Of a stretch of 64,000 bases of DNA, positions 1-11,529 are shown in pieces; positions within the stretch are counted from its first letter, which is position 1; every line of letters starts with the position of its first letter. Below the pieces are notes generated by a model. That model saw only the letters and a program-made list of their open reading frames with translations. It searched no databases and was not told the DNA's origin. The stretch is taken from NCBI RefSeq assembly GCF_023016115.1, contig NZ_JALKBH010000001.1, positions 1-64,000 of the forward strand, written 5' to 3'. Made by a program: the position numbers and the translations under genes. This stretch comes from Alcanivorax sp. S6407 (GTDB lineage: Bacteria > Pseudomonadota > Gammaproteobacteria > Pseudomonadales > Alcanivoracaceae).

Positions 1-145
1 GCAGAAGCGCTGGAAACGGATCAAGGGATTTGATCTGCTGGCCCTCGTGGTCAACAACGTGAAATTCAAGGATGGGGAACAAGTACAGGATCAGTCAGAC
101 AGGAACGCCGCCTGAGCCCGTACACCAGATTTGACAATAACTCAA
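1..145 (+). mobile_element. 3' end of an IS256-type insertion sequence (partial)
   Basis: An open frame runs in from the window edge and stops at 113-115; it reads QKRWKRIKGFDLLALVVNN and then a VKFKDGEQV-type tail. The QKRW...GF.LL...V..VKF.DG pattern resembles the C-terminus of Mutator/IS256-type DDE transposases. After the stop comes a sequence with GTACACC and TTTGACAATAACTC, the kind of subterminal sequence seen at IS256-family ends, so the element probably finishes near 140-145. Family assignment is from recall of the motif. The element appears to have landed inside the gene whose 3' end follows. Confidence 0.55.
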
Positions 146-277
146 ATTTTTATAGATGAAGGATATCGGTCTCGAAAGGAACGGACTTGCTTCAATGGAG
201 AGCATGTAGTCGATTGCTACGCCGTCAAGAACGGTGTAGTCGTAGCCAAATCAAGAATTCATGTCCCAATCCAATAG
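146..277 (+). pseudogene. 3' remnant of a CD-NTase-like gene (AGS-C sensor domain), cut by the IS
   Basis: A frame without its own start runs from the IS end to TAG at 275-277 and encodes about 43 residues, including GYRSRKERTCFNGEHVVDCY and, further on, AVKNGVVVAKSRIHVPIQ. The pattern (aromatic/basic start, GEH, CYAVKNGV..AKS..HV.I at the very end) resembles the C-terminal AGS-C sensor domain found behind SMODS/CD-NTase nucleotidyltransferases. It ends 9 nt before the SLATT gene, the usual CD-NTase/effector arrangement. The catalytic part is absent, apparently replaced by the IS, so this copy cannot make a cyclic nucleotide. The domain call is a motif-level inference. Confidence 0.45.
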
Positions 278-286
278 GAGGACATA

Positions 287-889
287 ATGAGCAAGGAAAC
301 ACTTCTTAAGAACGTCGCAGAAACTGCCTACAACGTAGGTTTCGGAGCGAAGAAGCATTTCGCAACGTATGACATTATCTTGAAGGCCCCTGGGCTAATC
401 AGCTTTACCTCGTTTGCCTTCGGCGTATTCGCATTGATTTTCGAAGACCTTAATATAAAGGCCTTATCTGCGACATTTCTCATCCTAGGTATATCTGGAC
501 TCTATATCACGCCGTACGCATCAAGACGTCAAGAATACGCAGACAATGGAAAGAGCCTAACGGATCTTTACAATGACCTGAAACGCCTTTACTACGCGGT
601 AAAATCTGCGGACGCAGTGACTCAGGAACATCGGAATGAGCTACAGCAAATCGATAAAGCCTACACCGAGATTAGCTGCCCTCACCAAATGATATTTAGC
701 AACTGGTATGCGCATTACAAGTTCTTCTGGGAGCAACAGATTGGCTGGGTGGATGAACAGCTTAATTTTAAGTTCATGCGGGACAAGGTACCACTATCGC
801 TGAGCGCAACAGTAACAGCACTTACTGTGGCATTAGTTTTCTATCTAGCACCAATTTCAAAGGCTGCCTGCGGCTACCTCTATCCGTAA
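287..889 (+). CDS. SLATT-domain membrane protein, putative CBASS-type effector
   Basis: 200 residues. Residues about 34-52 and 58-76 form a close pair of hydrophobic helices, a long charged helical segment follows (about 80-165), and a third hydrophobic helix lies near the C-terminus (about 172-190). A two-helix hairpin followed by a cytoplasmic helical region is the SLATT layout; SLATT proteins are proposed membrane-perturbing effectors of nucleotide-second-messenger immunity. A strong AGGAGG at 276-281 overlaps the stop of the upstream remnant and sits 5 nt from ATG 287. Base composition is lower in GC than in the core genes, consistent with transfer. With its nucleotidyltransferase broken, it is probably an orphan. 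Confidence 0.55.
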   Translation: MSKETLLKNVAETAYNVGFGAKKHFATYDIILKAPGLISFTSFAFGVFALIFEDLNIKALSATFLILGISGLYITPYASRRQEYADNGKSLTDLYNDLKRLYYAVKSADAVTQEHRNELQQIDKAYTEISCPHQMIFSNWYAHYKFFWEQQIGWVDEQLNFKFMRDKVPLSLSATVTALTVALVFYLAPISKAACGYLYP

Positions 890-973
890 GCCGGACACTG
901 CAGGGAAGCCAATCTATTACCGAGTAAAGCCGTGATGCCGGGCGGGGTATTTATATCAAACAACAAAAGGAAA

Positions 974-1075
974 CAACAAAAGGACACCCATCAATTAGCA
1001 AATCTCTCACGCGCCTGATCAACAACAGGACACTCATAAATTAGCTGCTCTCTGAAGATTTATGGGTGTTCCAGC
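974..1075. repeat. Dispersed GGACAC(C/T)CAT repeats downstream of the SLATT gene
   Basis: Two direct copies of an AACAA(A/C)AGGACAC(C/T)CAT..AATTAGC word start at about 977 and 1021, and an inverted TTTATGGGTGTT lies at 1059-1070. A third direct copy occurs at 2217-2238, followed by GAGCCGGGGTCAGGTCTTGCC. I have a general impression of such words around IS200-like/RAYT transposases, but no transposase is present here. The remainder of 890-1139 shows no gene. Confidence 0.5.
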
Positions 1076-1139
1076 TTAAAGCCGCAGTAGACGGGGGTTT
1101 CTAGCGTGTATCTCCAGCTTGCCCGAGTGTAGAAAAAAG

Positions 1140-1167
1140 TAAAAAGCCCGCTTGTGCGGGCTTTAAG
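1140..1167 (-). terminator. Rho-independent terminator after the small leftward gene pair
   Basis: AAAGCCCGC and GCGGGCTTT form a 9-bp stem around a TTGT loop. Read on the minus strand the stem is followed by TTTTTACTTTTTT, so it best terminates the leftward transcript ending at 1205. Confidence 0.75.
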
Positions 1168-1204
1168 ATACTAATGAGGGCTGTAAGGCCCGGTTTCGGG
1201 CTTC

Positions 1205-1435
1205 TTATTTGGTTGGTCCTGCCCAGTCTGAAGGCGCTTGTCCTTCGAGTTTAACTTCTCTGAGCTTATTCAAAAATGCTTCGCTCTGTTTAGTGCGATG
1301 GAGTCGCTTTTTAAGTCCCAAGCTCGCACGAACTGCACTCAGCTCTTCATCTGAAAGGACAGCAGGGATAGTAACTACAGGAGATTCACTGTTCTCCTCA
1401 GCTTTATATGTGAACTGCTCAGCTGCTGCACTCAT
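1205..1435 (-). CDS. Small hypothetical protein
   Basis: 76 residues from ATG 1435, preferred over ATG 1447 because GAGG lies 6 nt upstream of it. The product is hydrophilic, with an acidic proline-containing N-terminal half and a basic middle (LGLKKRLHRTKQSEAFLNKL). No family recognised. It starts 54 nt after the GNAT-like gene on the same strand and ends before a terminator, so the two are probably one transcript. A small basic partner next to a GNAT-like protein could be an antitoxin, but that rests only on size and position. Confidence 0.5.
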   Translation of the reverse strand: MSAAAEQFTYKAEENSESPVVTIPAVLSDEELSAVRASLGLKKRLHRTKQSEAFLNKLREVKLEGQAPSDWAGPTK

Positions 1436-1489
1436 GATGTGCCTCATTTCGTTTAAATGCCCTTATATACTGGCGCCTCGGGGTAGGAA

Positions 1490-1957
1490 TTACAAGTCGC
1501 AATAGTAATAAGGGTATGGGATTTGTCTATTCGATTTGCAAAACCTATTGTCGAATAGGCGATCATAATATGCTCTAAGCCTTGGTTCGTCTATAGGGTT
1601 TGTAAGAATAACCCTTTTTTTATCAATGAGTTGTGCGTACTCGGTCGCGCATGAAAGGGCGATTCCGCCTATTTCACCCTTGAAATGCTCTACTTCTGGG
1701 TTTCGAGCCAAGTAGTCAATCCTAACATGTCCTGTTGAGCCTCTCCCTTTAGAGGTGACTCCATAAGCTATGCCACAAAGGGTTGCTTCTTGAGTTGGTG
1801 TTACATGAAAAATTGCTAAGCTGAAATTGCGAGGCCGAGCAGTTCTAGCTTTGCGGAGAAGTGGTTTTAAATTAACCGAACTTTTCCAGCTTAAAGCTTC
1901 TTGAATATTAGCAGTACATAACTCGGATAGAAGTAGAGGATTCGGCACCATCTGCAC
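1490..1957 (-). CDS. GNAT-like acetyltransferase, N-terminus uncertain
   Basis: 155 residues from GTG 1957. The C-terminal half reads like a GNAT fold: VRIDYLARNPEV, then GEIGGIALSCATEYAQ (acetyl-CoA loop/helix region), then RVILTNPIDEPRLRAYYDRL, resembling the beta6/beta7 end of the family. The frame stays open for about 36 more codons upstream with protein-like content (VTNKREAYEQYQKLRLHAYA) but without ATG, GTG or TTG. An AAGGAG lies 6 nt before an in-frame ATC in that extension. The gene therefore either uses a rare start, has lost its true start, or begins at GTG 1957. AT-richer than the core genes. Confidence 0.5.
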   Translation of the reverse strand: MQMVPNPLLLSELCTANIQEALSWKSSVNLKPLLRKARTARPRNFSLAIFHVTPTQEATLCGIAYGVTSKGRGSTGHVRIDYLARNPEVEHFKGEIGGIALSCATEYAQLIDKKRVILTNPIDEPRLRAYYDRLFDNRFCKSNRQIPYPYYYCDL

Positions 1958-2349
1958 AAGATGATATGAACTTTGGACAGATGCATAGGCATGAAGTCGA
2001 AGCTTCTGATACTGCTCGTAAGCCTCTCTTTTGTTCGTAACCCTGATGACTTGCTCCTTGACCTAGCTCTCATCCCTAGAGCACAAAGGATGCTCAATAC
2101 TGACGATTGTTAACTAAAGTAAAGTTCGACGGAAGGGGGGAAGAAAAAAACCGGCGGATAAGTCGGGTTCTTTTGTTCCCTGGCCTGCCCTTGTGAGGCG
2201 GGGCCGGAAAGTGGCACAACAACAGGACACCCAATAAAAGAGCCGGGGTCAGGTCTTGCCCCGTGCGCTTTAGGCTGAGCTTCGGTGAACCCCGCTTCGC
2301 GGGGTCGTCATGCAAGCATGGACTCCTGCGGTGAAGTCTCGATGGTTTT

Positions 2350-2381
2350 GCGTGACGCCTGTTGCGTGAAGCATGATGCAG
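2350..2381. repeat. 7-bp-period array (GCGTGAC type)
   Basis: Successive heptads GCGTGAC, GCCTGTT, GCGTGAA, GCATGAT, then GCAG: the period is exactly 7 while the unit varies. One of a family of such arrays in this window. No inverted partner seen nearby. Confidence 0.6.
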
Positions 2382-2403
2382 CCGCGAAGCGGCCCACAAA
2401 GAA

Positions 2404-2433
2404 AAACCCCGGCGGATAAGCCGGGGTTTTTTG
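2404..2433 (-). terminator. Terminator downstream of fadBA
   Basis: CCCCGG..GGATAAG..CCGGGG stem with T/A runs on both sides, so it works in either direction; positioned 110 nt past the fadA stop. Confidence 0.75.
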
Positions 2434-2544
2434 TTTCCAGTCCTGCCCTTGTGAGGCGGGGCCGGAAATTGCTGAGCGAGGAGGGCGATTTAAAAGCGCC
2501 CTCTCCCCAAACCCCTCTCCCGCAAGCGGGAGAGGGGCTTAAGA

Positions 2545-5894
<3,350 letters not shown>

Positions 5895-7426
5895 AGCGTT
5901 TGCTCTCCAGTCCCAAAGTACGCGGCGCAACCGGCCGCTTTGGTAATGCCCCCTGGTCCCTGAAATAGGGGAGGCGACGTGATTCATGTGAGTGTTTGCT
6001 TACATAAATCAACGAACTTGTAGGCCCGCAAGTATAGGGAACGTGAAGGGTTTTTTTAGCCCCTAATTGTGACCCGCTGGTCGGATGCCATGAGATGGCG
6101 TAATTGGTGTGAGCGATGTCGTTTGTGGCGTTAAAAGGCGGATCCTTTTGGTAGGGACGGCAGAGCCTGGTGGTGAGGCAGGACTGGGCTGGATGAAGTG
6201 TTACCGGGATGCGCCAAAAGGATAATCCGGAGATGGCTGCTCATCCTTTTTGCGGTAACAGCAGACAGGCGGCGCTGAAACGGGGCTAACCGGGTGGCTA
6301 GCGGGGTGAATACGCTGTATCCACAAGCGGTAAAGTATCCACGATCGCTGTGGATAACACTGTTAGGGAATGCCGGATAAGGGGCTGCAGGCCTTTATTA
6401 ATGAGGCTTTCGGCGGTTTGTGTGGTTTTTCGCCAGGTGAATTTTTGGCCATGCACCGGGCCAGGCTGGCTTGATCAATACTTCACCGAAAAGCGTGCAC
6501 AAAACCTGTGGATAAAAATGTTGATAAGCTGACGACAACCGGCTGCAGCCCAGTGATAACGGCATTTCTCGCATTTTGCTCCTTTTTTGTTCGCTGAATA
6601 ATTTCTACCCATTTCAATAGGTTAGGGGTTGTAATTCGCGCCAGAAGTTGTGACGAAAGGGTGACAGCTATATGACTGAGGGCAAATCGCCATTGTGCAA
6701 AACCGTCAAGGAGTTATCGCAAATGGTGCTAAATCCCCTCGCAAGTGGTTATAGCCAGGGGGGATCTATCAGGGTTTTCCACAGTAACTGTGGATATCTC
6801 TGTGTATAGCTGGTGCTGAACCACCAAAAATCACTGTAAATTATGGGCTGAGGACGAACTGGTTAAAAAATGACCTTTAAATTAAAGTCAACAATATCAG
6901 TTGGTTACGCTTAATTTTATGCGTATTTCACACGTACGTCACAATTTGAGATCATAAAAATCCCATTGACATAAATCTGTGTACAAAATTGGGGCGCGGC
7001 AGCGTTACCAAGGGTGACACTCTTATTGTGATGTGCATAAAGCAGGCCAACCCTACGGCTAAGCGCGTTTTTTTATAGTCTCTTTTACCGATAAAAGTGA
7101 CCGTTGGGAGAATGAGCGGTTTTATGCACAGTGCACCGGCTGGGGGCGGGGTGCAGGGGTGGCCTTCTGCCATTGGCTGACGAGCACAGAGAGTTCCCAC
7201 CAAAACATCCCCGTGCACATCCCCGGGCTCTGGCTTTCCTGTCTGCCGTTGAAGGCCTGTAGTACACAGATAGATAGTAGGTACTGAGTGGGCCATTCGC
7301 CTCGCGCTTGTGCCAAATCATGGCATCCTCATTACAGCTCTGGTATCAAGGTAAGTCTTCTATTAAGGCACGACCGGTAACAGTGAATCTGTGCCAGAGC
7401 CTGTGCAGCCGACAATGAGGTCAAGG
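5895..7426. other. Long gene-free region between divergent fadB and the oxidoreductase gene
   Basis: About 1.5 kb with no convincing coding frame; short overlapping frames at 6952-7321 show no protein-like content. It must contain the divergent promoters of fadB and the molybdopterin enzyme. Its centre holds a cluster of DnaA-box-like nonamers, and 6820-6960 is clearly AT-rich (TTTAAATTAAAG, CTTAATTTTATGCG). The size is exceptional for this otherwise compact region. Confidence 0.7.
6317..6797. promoter_or_regulatory. Cluster of DnaA-box-like sites
   Basis: Two perfect TTATCCACA boxes lie in inverse orientation (TGTGGATAA at 6349-6357 and 6507-6515). Four one-mismatch boxes occur: GTATCCACA 6317-6325, TGTTGATAA 6519-6527, TTTTCCACA 6775-6783 and TGTGGATAT 6789-6797. 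A weaker GTATCCACG lies at 6335-6343. The AT-rich stretch begins just to the right. Such density suggests DnaA binding (origin-like, titration or regulatory locus). No dnaA, dnaN, parAB or gidA gene is in the window, so a function as oriC is not shown. Confidence 0.5.
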
Positions 7427-9697
7427 ATGAAAACCACTCACTTCCACACCTGTAATCTGTGTGAAGCCATGTGCGGCATCGAGATTGAGCACCGCGGTGA
7501 TGAGATTCTGTCTATCCGGGGTGACAAGCAGGACCCGTTCAGTCGTGGCCATGTCTGTCCCAAGGCGGTGGCCCTGCAGGACCTGCACCATGACCCGGAT
7601 CGGTTGCGTCATCCGGTCAAGCGCACGGTGGATGGTTGGGTGCCGATCAGCTGGGATGAAGCGCTGGATGAGACTGCCCGGCGTCTGCACGAGGTGCAGG
7701 AGCGCCATGGCAAGAATGCGGTGGCCATGTATTTCGGTAACCCCACTGCCCACAACCACGGCGCACTGTTCAGCCTGCTGCCCCTGATCAAGGCCATTGG
7801 CACCCGCCAGCGCTACAGCGCTACCTCGGTGGATCAGCTGCCTCACCAGCTGGCCGCGTGGCAGCTGTTCGGCAACCAGGCCATGTTCCCGATTCCGGAT
7901 ATCGACCATACCGATTACTTCATGGTGATTGGCGGTAATCCGCTGGCTTCGAATGGCTCCATCATGACCGTGCCGGATGTGAAGAACCGGCTCAAGGATC
8001 TGAAAAAACGCGGCGGCAAACTGGTGGTGGTGGATCCACGCCGGACAGAAACCGCTGAGGTGGCTGATGAGCATCATTTTGTGCGACCGGGTACCGATGT
8101 GTATCTGCTGCTGTCGCTGATTCAGGTGCTTTACAAGGAGCTGCTGGTGGCCCCGGGCAGGCTAGACAATATTCTGGATGGCAAGGGTGATCTGCAGAAA
8201 CTCACCGAGAACTGGACCCCGGAAAAAGTGTCCGAGGCGGTGGGCATCAGCCCGGAAGCGATTCGCAAGCTGGCCCGGGATATTGCTGCAGCACCGCGTG
8301 CGGCCATCTACGCCCGCGTGGGACTGACCACCAGCCCGCACAGCACGCTCAGCGCCTGGCTGGTGTATGTGCTCAATATCATAACCGGCAATCTGGATCG
8401 CGAAGGCGGGGTGATGTTCACCAAGCCAGCGTTCGATATCGTGGCGCTGGGGGCTTTGGGTGGCGAGGCCGGCAGTTTCGATCGCTATCGCAGTCGGGTG
8501 CACGGTTACCCTGAGTTTTCCGGGGAATTCCCGGTGACCACCCTGGCCGATGAAATGCTCACCCCCGGCAAGGGGCAGGTGAAAGCCTTTGTGTCCCATG
8601 CCGGTAACCCGGTGATGTCCTGCCCGGATGGCAACAAGCTGGATTCTGCCCTGGAAGGGCTGGAATTCATGGTCAGCATCGACCTCTACATCAATGAAAC
8701 CACCCGCCACGCCAATATCATCCTGCCGCCCACCGGGCAGCTGGAGCACGGCCAGTTCGACCCGGTGTTCCAGGCCGTGGCGGTGCGTAATGTGGTCAAG
8801 TACACCCCGCCGCTGGTGGAGAAGCCGGAAGGCTCGATGCATGACTGGGAAATTCTCAACGGGCTGGCCACGCGCTTGAATCGCCTCAAGGCCAAGACCA
8901 CCCGAGAGCGGTTGCAGATTGCCGCGGCGGACCGCTTCATGCATCGCCTCAAGGACACCGGGATCATTGATCTGGGCCTGCGCGTTGGCCCCTATGGTGC
9001 CGGCGGCAAGGTGATGGCCGCACTCAAGGAAGACGGGCTGCACACGCTGCCCCGCCAGGCCTGGAAGCTGCTCCGTGGCAAGCAGAACGGGCTGACGTTC
9101 CAGTCCCTGAAAGACAATCCCCATGGTATTGATCTGGGCCCGCTGCAACCGGCTTTGCCGGCACGGCTGTTTACCCGCGACCAGCGTATCAACCTGGTAC
9201 CGGCGCTGTATTTCCGTGCCTTGCAGGGGCTGCCGTCACCCAAGGTGCCGAAGCCGGACGAGATGCTGATGATCGGTCGTCGACACGTGCGCAGTAACAA
9301 TTCCTGGATGCACAACAGCCAGCGGCTGGTGAAAGGGAAAAAGCGCTGTAATGTGTTGATCCATCCCCAGGATGCCGAGCGTCTCGGCGTGGCGGAAGGG
9401 GATGATCTGGTGCTCAGCAGTGATGCTGGCCGCATCACCCTGCCTGCCTGGGTCAGCGACGACATCATGCCAGGCGTGATCAGCGTGCCCCACGGCTGGG
9501 GCCATGACCGCCCGGGGGTGCAGCTGGAGGTGGCCCGCCGGGCCGGTGGTGCCAGCGTGAATGATGTGATCACCAGTAGCCGGGTGGAATCGGTAACTGC
9601 CATGGCGCAGATCAACGGGGTGCCGGTGAAGGTGGAAGCCGCCAGCAAACCCAAGCCGCGCGCCAAAACCAAAAAGAAGGCCACCACCAGCGCCTGA
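7427..9697 (+). CDS. Molybdopterin-dependent oxidoreductase, substrate unknown
   Basis: 756 residues from ATG 7427 (GAGG 6 nt upstream; an earlier GTG at 7391 adds only a 12-residue stretch without family content). The N-terminus carries a [4Fe-4S] motif C9-x2-C12-x3-C16-x27-C44, then GHVCPKA, as in the DMSO-reductase superfamily. The middle has the molybdopterin-binding core (GNPLASNGS, VVVDPRRTETA, HANIILPP). The C-terminal part (from about residue 615) looks like the dinucleotide-binding beta-barrel, with HPQDAERLGVAEGDDL. It ends in a Lys/Ala-rich tail. No Tat signal is seen, so it is likely cytoplasmic, closer to assimilatory or formate-dehydrogenase-like members. It stands alone without obvious electron-transfer partners. 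Confidence 0.88.
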   Translation: MKTTHFHTCNLCEAMCGIEIEHRGDEILSIRGDKQDPFSRGHVCPKAVALQDLHHDPDRLRHPVKRTVDGWVPISWDEALDETARRLHEVQERHGKNAVAMYFGNPTAHNHGALFSLLPLIKAIGTRQRYSATSVDQLPHQLAAWQLFGNQAMFPIPDIDHTDYFMVIGGNPLASNGSIMTVPDVKNRLKDLKKRGGKLVVVDPRRTETAEVADEHHFVRPGTDVYLLLSLIQVLYKELLVAPGRLDNILDGKGDLQKLTENWTPEKVSEAVGISPEAIRKLARDIAAAPRAAIYARVGLTTSPHSTLSAWLVYVLNIITGNLDREGGVMFTKPAFDIVALGALGGEAGSFDRYRSRVHGYPEFSGEFPVTTLADEMLTPGKGQVKAFVSHAGNPVMSCPDGNKLDSALEGLEFMVSIDLYINETTRHANIILPPTGQLEHGQFDPVFQAVAVRNVVKYTPPLVEKPEGSMHDWEILNGLATRLNRLKAKTTRERLQIAAADRFMHRLKDTGIIDLGLRVGPYGAGGKVMAALKEDGLHTLPRQAWKLLRGKQNGLTFQSLKDNPHGIDLGPLQPALPARLFTRDQRINLVPALYFRALQGLPSPKVPKPDEMLMIGRRHVRSNNSWMHNSQRLVKGKKRCNVLIHPQDAERLGVAEGDDLVLSSDAGRITLPAWVSDDIMPGVISVPHGWGHDRPGVQLEVARRAGGASVNDVITSSRVESVTAMAQINGVPVKVEAASKPKPRAKTKKKATTSA

Positions 9698-9759
9698 TAG
9701 CCCCCTGCCCATCCCGCAGGGCCGCCTTTCCACAAGGCGGTCCATCGCGGGCTTTTCCC

Positions 9760-9813
9760 TGTAGGAGCCTTGCTTGCAAGGCGATGTTGGCGGGCGCTGC
9801 CCGCAAGCGCTTA
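9760..9813. repeat. REP-type palindromic element, left flank of RAYT gene
   Basis: GTAGGAGCCTTGCTTGCAAG begins a unit with two stem-loops: GCCTTG/CAAGGC and GCGGGC/GCCCGC. A near-identical unit in the same orientation lies at 10507-10560 on the other side of the RAYT gene. Confidence 0.75.
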
Positions 9814-10017
9814 TCGTCTGTAAGCACGGATTATTCGCTGCGTTCACCCTTCGGGCCGTCCTGCGGACGTTCTTCCGCTTCGCTCCAGTCATGCAAGACC
9901 TTGGGCGGTGGGCTTACGGTGAGCGGGGCTGTGGCTCACATTGGCTGGCGTTTTCGCTGACGCGGGTTTCCGCTTTGGCTGATTGGTGATGCTCCCTCGC
10001 CATTTCACACTCGTGGC

Positions 10018-10461
10018 ATGGAAAGCGAATTTCACAGCCAGAACCTGAGAACAGGCCGTGTCTCTCAGCCTTATCAGGCCTACCTGATTACCACGGTGAC
10101 GCGTCACCGTTACCCTTTCTTTGATGATCATCATACGGCCCGGCTGGTGAGTCGGACTCTGGTTGAGCTGGATGCCGTTGGGGCCTGTCATAACTGGTGT
10201 TACGTGGTGATGCCGGATCACTGCCACTGGATGTTTTCGCTCAAGGGCACCTATTCTCTGTCGCAGACGGTGCGCATGTTGAAGGGCAAAACCTCGCGTC
10301 TGGCAGGGATGCCGTTGTGGCAGAAGGGGTTTCATGACCATGCCCTGAGACATGAGCGGGATCTTTTGCCCACTGCCCGGTATGTGATTGCCAACCCGTT
10401 GCGGGCGGGTTTGGTGGAGCGGGTGGGGGATTTTCCATATTGGGATGCGGCCTGGTTGTGA
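10018..10461 (+). CDS. REP-associated tyrosine transposase (RAYT, IS200-like Y1)
   Basis: 147 residues. The HUH metal-binding motif appears as VVMPDHCHWMF (about residues 63-73), and the catalytic tyrosine lies in LLPTARYVIANPLRAGLV, the typical RAYT C-terminal signature. RAYTs are domesticated single-strand transposases thought to mobilise REP palindromes. Direct copies of a 54-nt REP unit flank it at 9760-9813 and 10507-10560, strongly supporting the assignment. Many related REP-like palindromes occur elsewhere in the window. The frame is intact and all key residues are present. The ATG at 10018 has no obvious Shine-Dalgarno, so the exact start is uncertain. Confidence 0.88.
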   Translation: MESEFHSQNLRTGRVSQPYQAYLITTVTRHRYPFFDDHHTARLVSRTLVELDAVGACHNWCYVVMPDHCHWMFSLKGTYSLSQTVRMLKGKTSRLAGMPLWQKGFHDHALRHERDLLPTARYVIANPLRAGLVERVGDFPYWDAAWL

Positions 10462-10506
10462 GGCGGCAAGGGCTGTGGGTAATGTTCAGGGTGCAGGCTT
10501 TTCACT

Positions 10507-10560
10507 TGTAGGAGCCTTGCTCGCAAGGCGATGTGGGCGGGCGTTGCCCGCAAGCCCACA
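10507..10560. repeat. REP-type palindromic element, right flank of RAYT gene
   Basis: Same orientation and nearly the same sequence as 9760-9813 (GGAGCCTTGCTCGCAAGGCG, then GCGGGCGTTGCCCGC). The matching GGGCCGTCCTGC word after each copy (at about 9855 and 10601) suggests the homology extends past the palindrome. Confidence 0.75.
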
Positions 10561-10700
10561 GTCATGCCTGTATGGCTGTCCGCTTCACGCACTCAAAAGG
10601 GCCGTCCTGCAGGGGGCGGACGGTGGCTGGTCTGCAAAAGGCTTCTTCACTCCGCCTTGTCCCGTTGCCCGCAATACTACTTTCAACTGTGGAGCCCACC

Positions 10701-11240
10701 ATGCGCTTGATACTGTTGATTGTGAGTCTGTTCATGCTGCAAGCCTGCCAATCTCTTCCCGAAGACCCCATCAAGGTCGCCAGCCCTTTTGACCTGGACC
10801 GTTTCATGGGCGACTGGTACGTGATCGCCAACATTCCCACGTTGCCGGAGAAAGGCGCCCATAACGCCATGGAGAGCTATCAGCGCGTTGGGCCGTACAA
10901 GGTGTCCACCACCTTTACCTTCCGCAAGAACAGCTTTAATGGGGAGTTCAAGCAGATGACTCCCACCGGGTTTGTCAGCCCGGAGAACCCGGCGATCTGG
11001 GGCATGCGTTTTATCTGGCCTTTCAAGGCGGATTACCGGGTGTTGTTTGTGGATGAAGAATACCAGTACACGGTGATCGGCCGGCAGAAGCGGGATTACC
11101 TTTGGATCATGGCCCGCGAGCCGCAGATCAGTGAGGCGCGGCTTGAGTCTCTCAAAGCGGTGGCGAGGGAGCAGGGCTACAGCCTGAACGGGCTCATGAT
11201 GGTGCCGCAGCAGTGGCCCGAAGGGGCTGGCGAGGGGTAA
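10701..11240 (+). CDS. blc: Outer-membrane lipocalin lipoprotein Blc
   Basis: 179 residues. A lipoprotein signal (MRLILLIVSLFMLQAC) ends in lipobox L-Q-A-C. The lipocalin signature GDWYVIANIP follows at about residues 37-46, and the later RDYLWIMAREP is the conserved third lipocalin block. Bacterial Blc binds lysophospholipids or fatty acids and is membrane-anchored. Aspartate after the lipobox cysteine is absent (the sequence is CQSL), so export to the outer membrane is expected. ATG 10701 has GGAG upstream; the longer in-frame extension overlaps REP DNA and is unlikely to be translated. Monocistronic, with a terminator behind it. Confidence 0.92.
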   Translation: MRLILLIVSLFMLQACQSLPEDPIKVASPFDLDRFMGDWYVIANIPTLPEKGAHNAMESYQRVGPYKVSTTFTFRKNSFNGEFKQMTPTGFVSPENPAIWGMRFIWPFKADYRVLFVDEEYQYTVIGRQKRDYLWIMAREPQISEARLESLKAVAREQGYSLNGLMMVPQQWPEGAGEG

Positions 11241-11263
11241 GTTCGTAAGCCATGCGGGCGGGG

Positions 11264-11300
11264 AGTGCCTCGACGCGGTTAGCGTCGGGGCGCTTTTTAT
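11264..11300 (+). terminator. Terminator after blc
   Basis: GTGCCTCGACGC / GCGTCGGGGCGC imperfect stem with a GGTTA loop, followed by TTTTTAT. Confidence 0.7.
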
Positions 11301-11361
11301 GGTTCATCGCGGAATTATGAGAAACAGGGCCAGGGTTGGTTGAAGGCGATTGTCGATCTTG

Positions 11362-11438
11362 TTGTGGGAGTTTGCTTGCAAACGAAGTTTTTCCCACGCT
11401 CGACCAAAACCCTTTCGCTTGCAAGCAAGCTCCCACTG
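11362..11438. repeat. Inverted pair of REP-like palindromes
   Basis: TGTGGGAGTTTGCTTGCAAA and its near reverse complement (CGCTTGCAAGCAAGCTCCCA) face each other about 25 nt apart, a BIME-like arrangement. Members of the same REP family as 9760-9813. Confidence 0.65.
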
Positions 11439-11529
11439 TGAGAATCGGAGCAACGTTTGCTGGCACTGATGTTCTGTCAGGCTTTCCCGCTAATCCGCGA
11501 TGAACCTTTTTTATGGTCGCTTCGCGGCC

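Larger units (their letters stand above)
2146..2467. repeat. Duplicated terminator-plus-tail segment either side of a repeat patch
   Basis: The block at about 2148-2211 (CCGGCGGATAAG... then CCTGCCCTTGTGAGGCGGGG) recurs at about 2404-2467 in the same orientation with few differences. The second copy keeps an intact terminator stem, while the first has lost part of it. Between the copies lie the AACAACAGGACACCCA word (2217-2238), a CCCCGC/GCGGGG hairpin at about 2288-2304 and a REP-like CATGCAAGCATG at 2309-2320. It looks like a local duplication at the junction of accessory and core DNA. No gene seen in 2098-2544. Confidence 0.6.

Noticed and set aside
6317-6960. Calling the DnaA-box cluster the chromosomal origin
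   Set aside because: No dnaA, dnaN, recF, gyrB, gidA or par genes in the window; skew cannot be judged from here.
6952-7321. Three overlapping small minus-strand frames upstream of the oxidoreductase gene
   Set aside because: Overlap each other, lack ribosome sites and protein-like composition.
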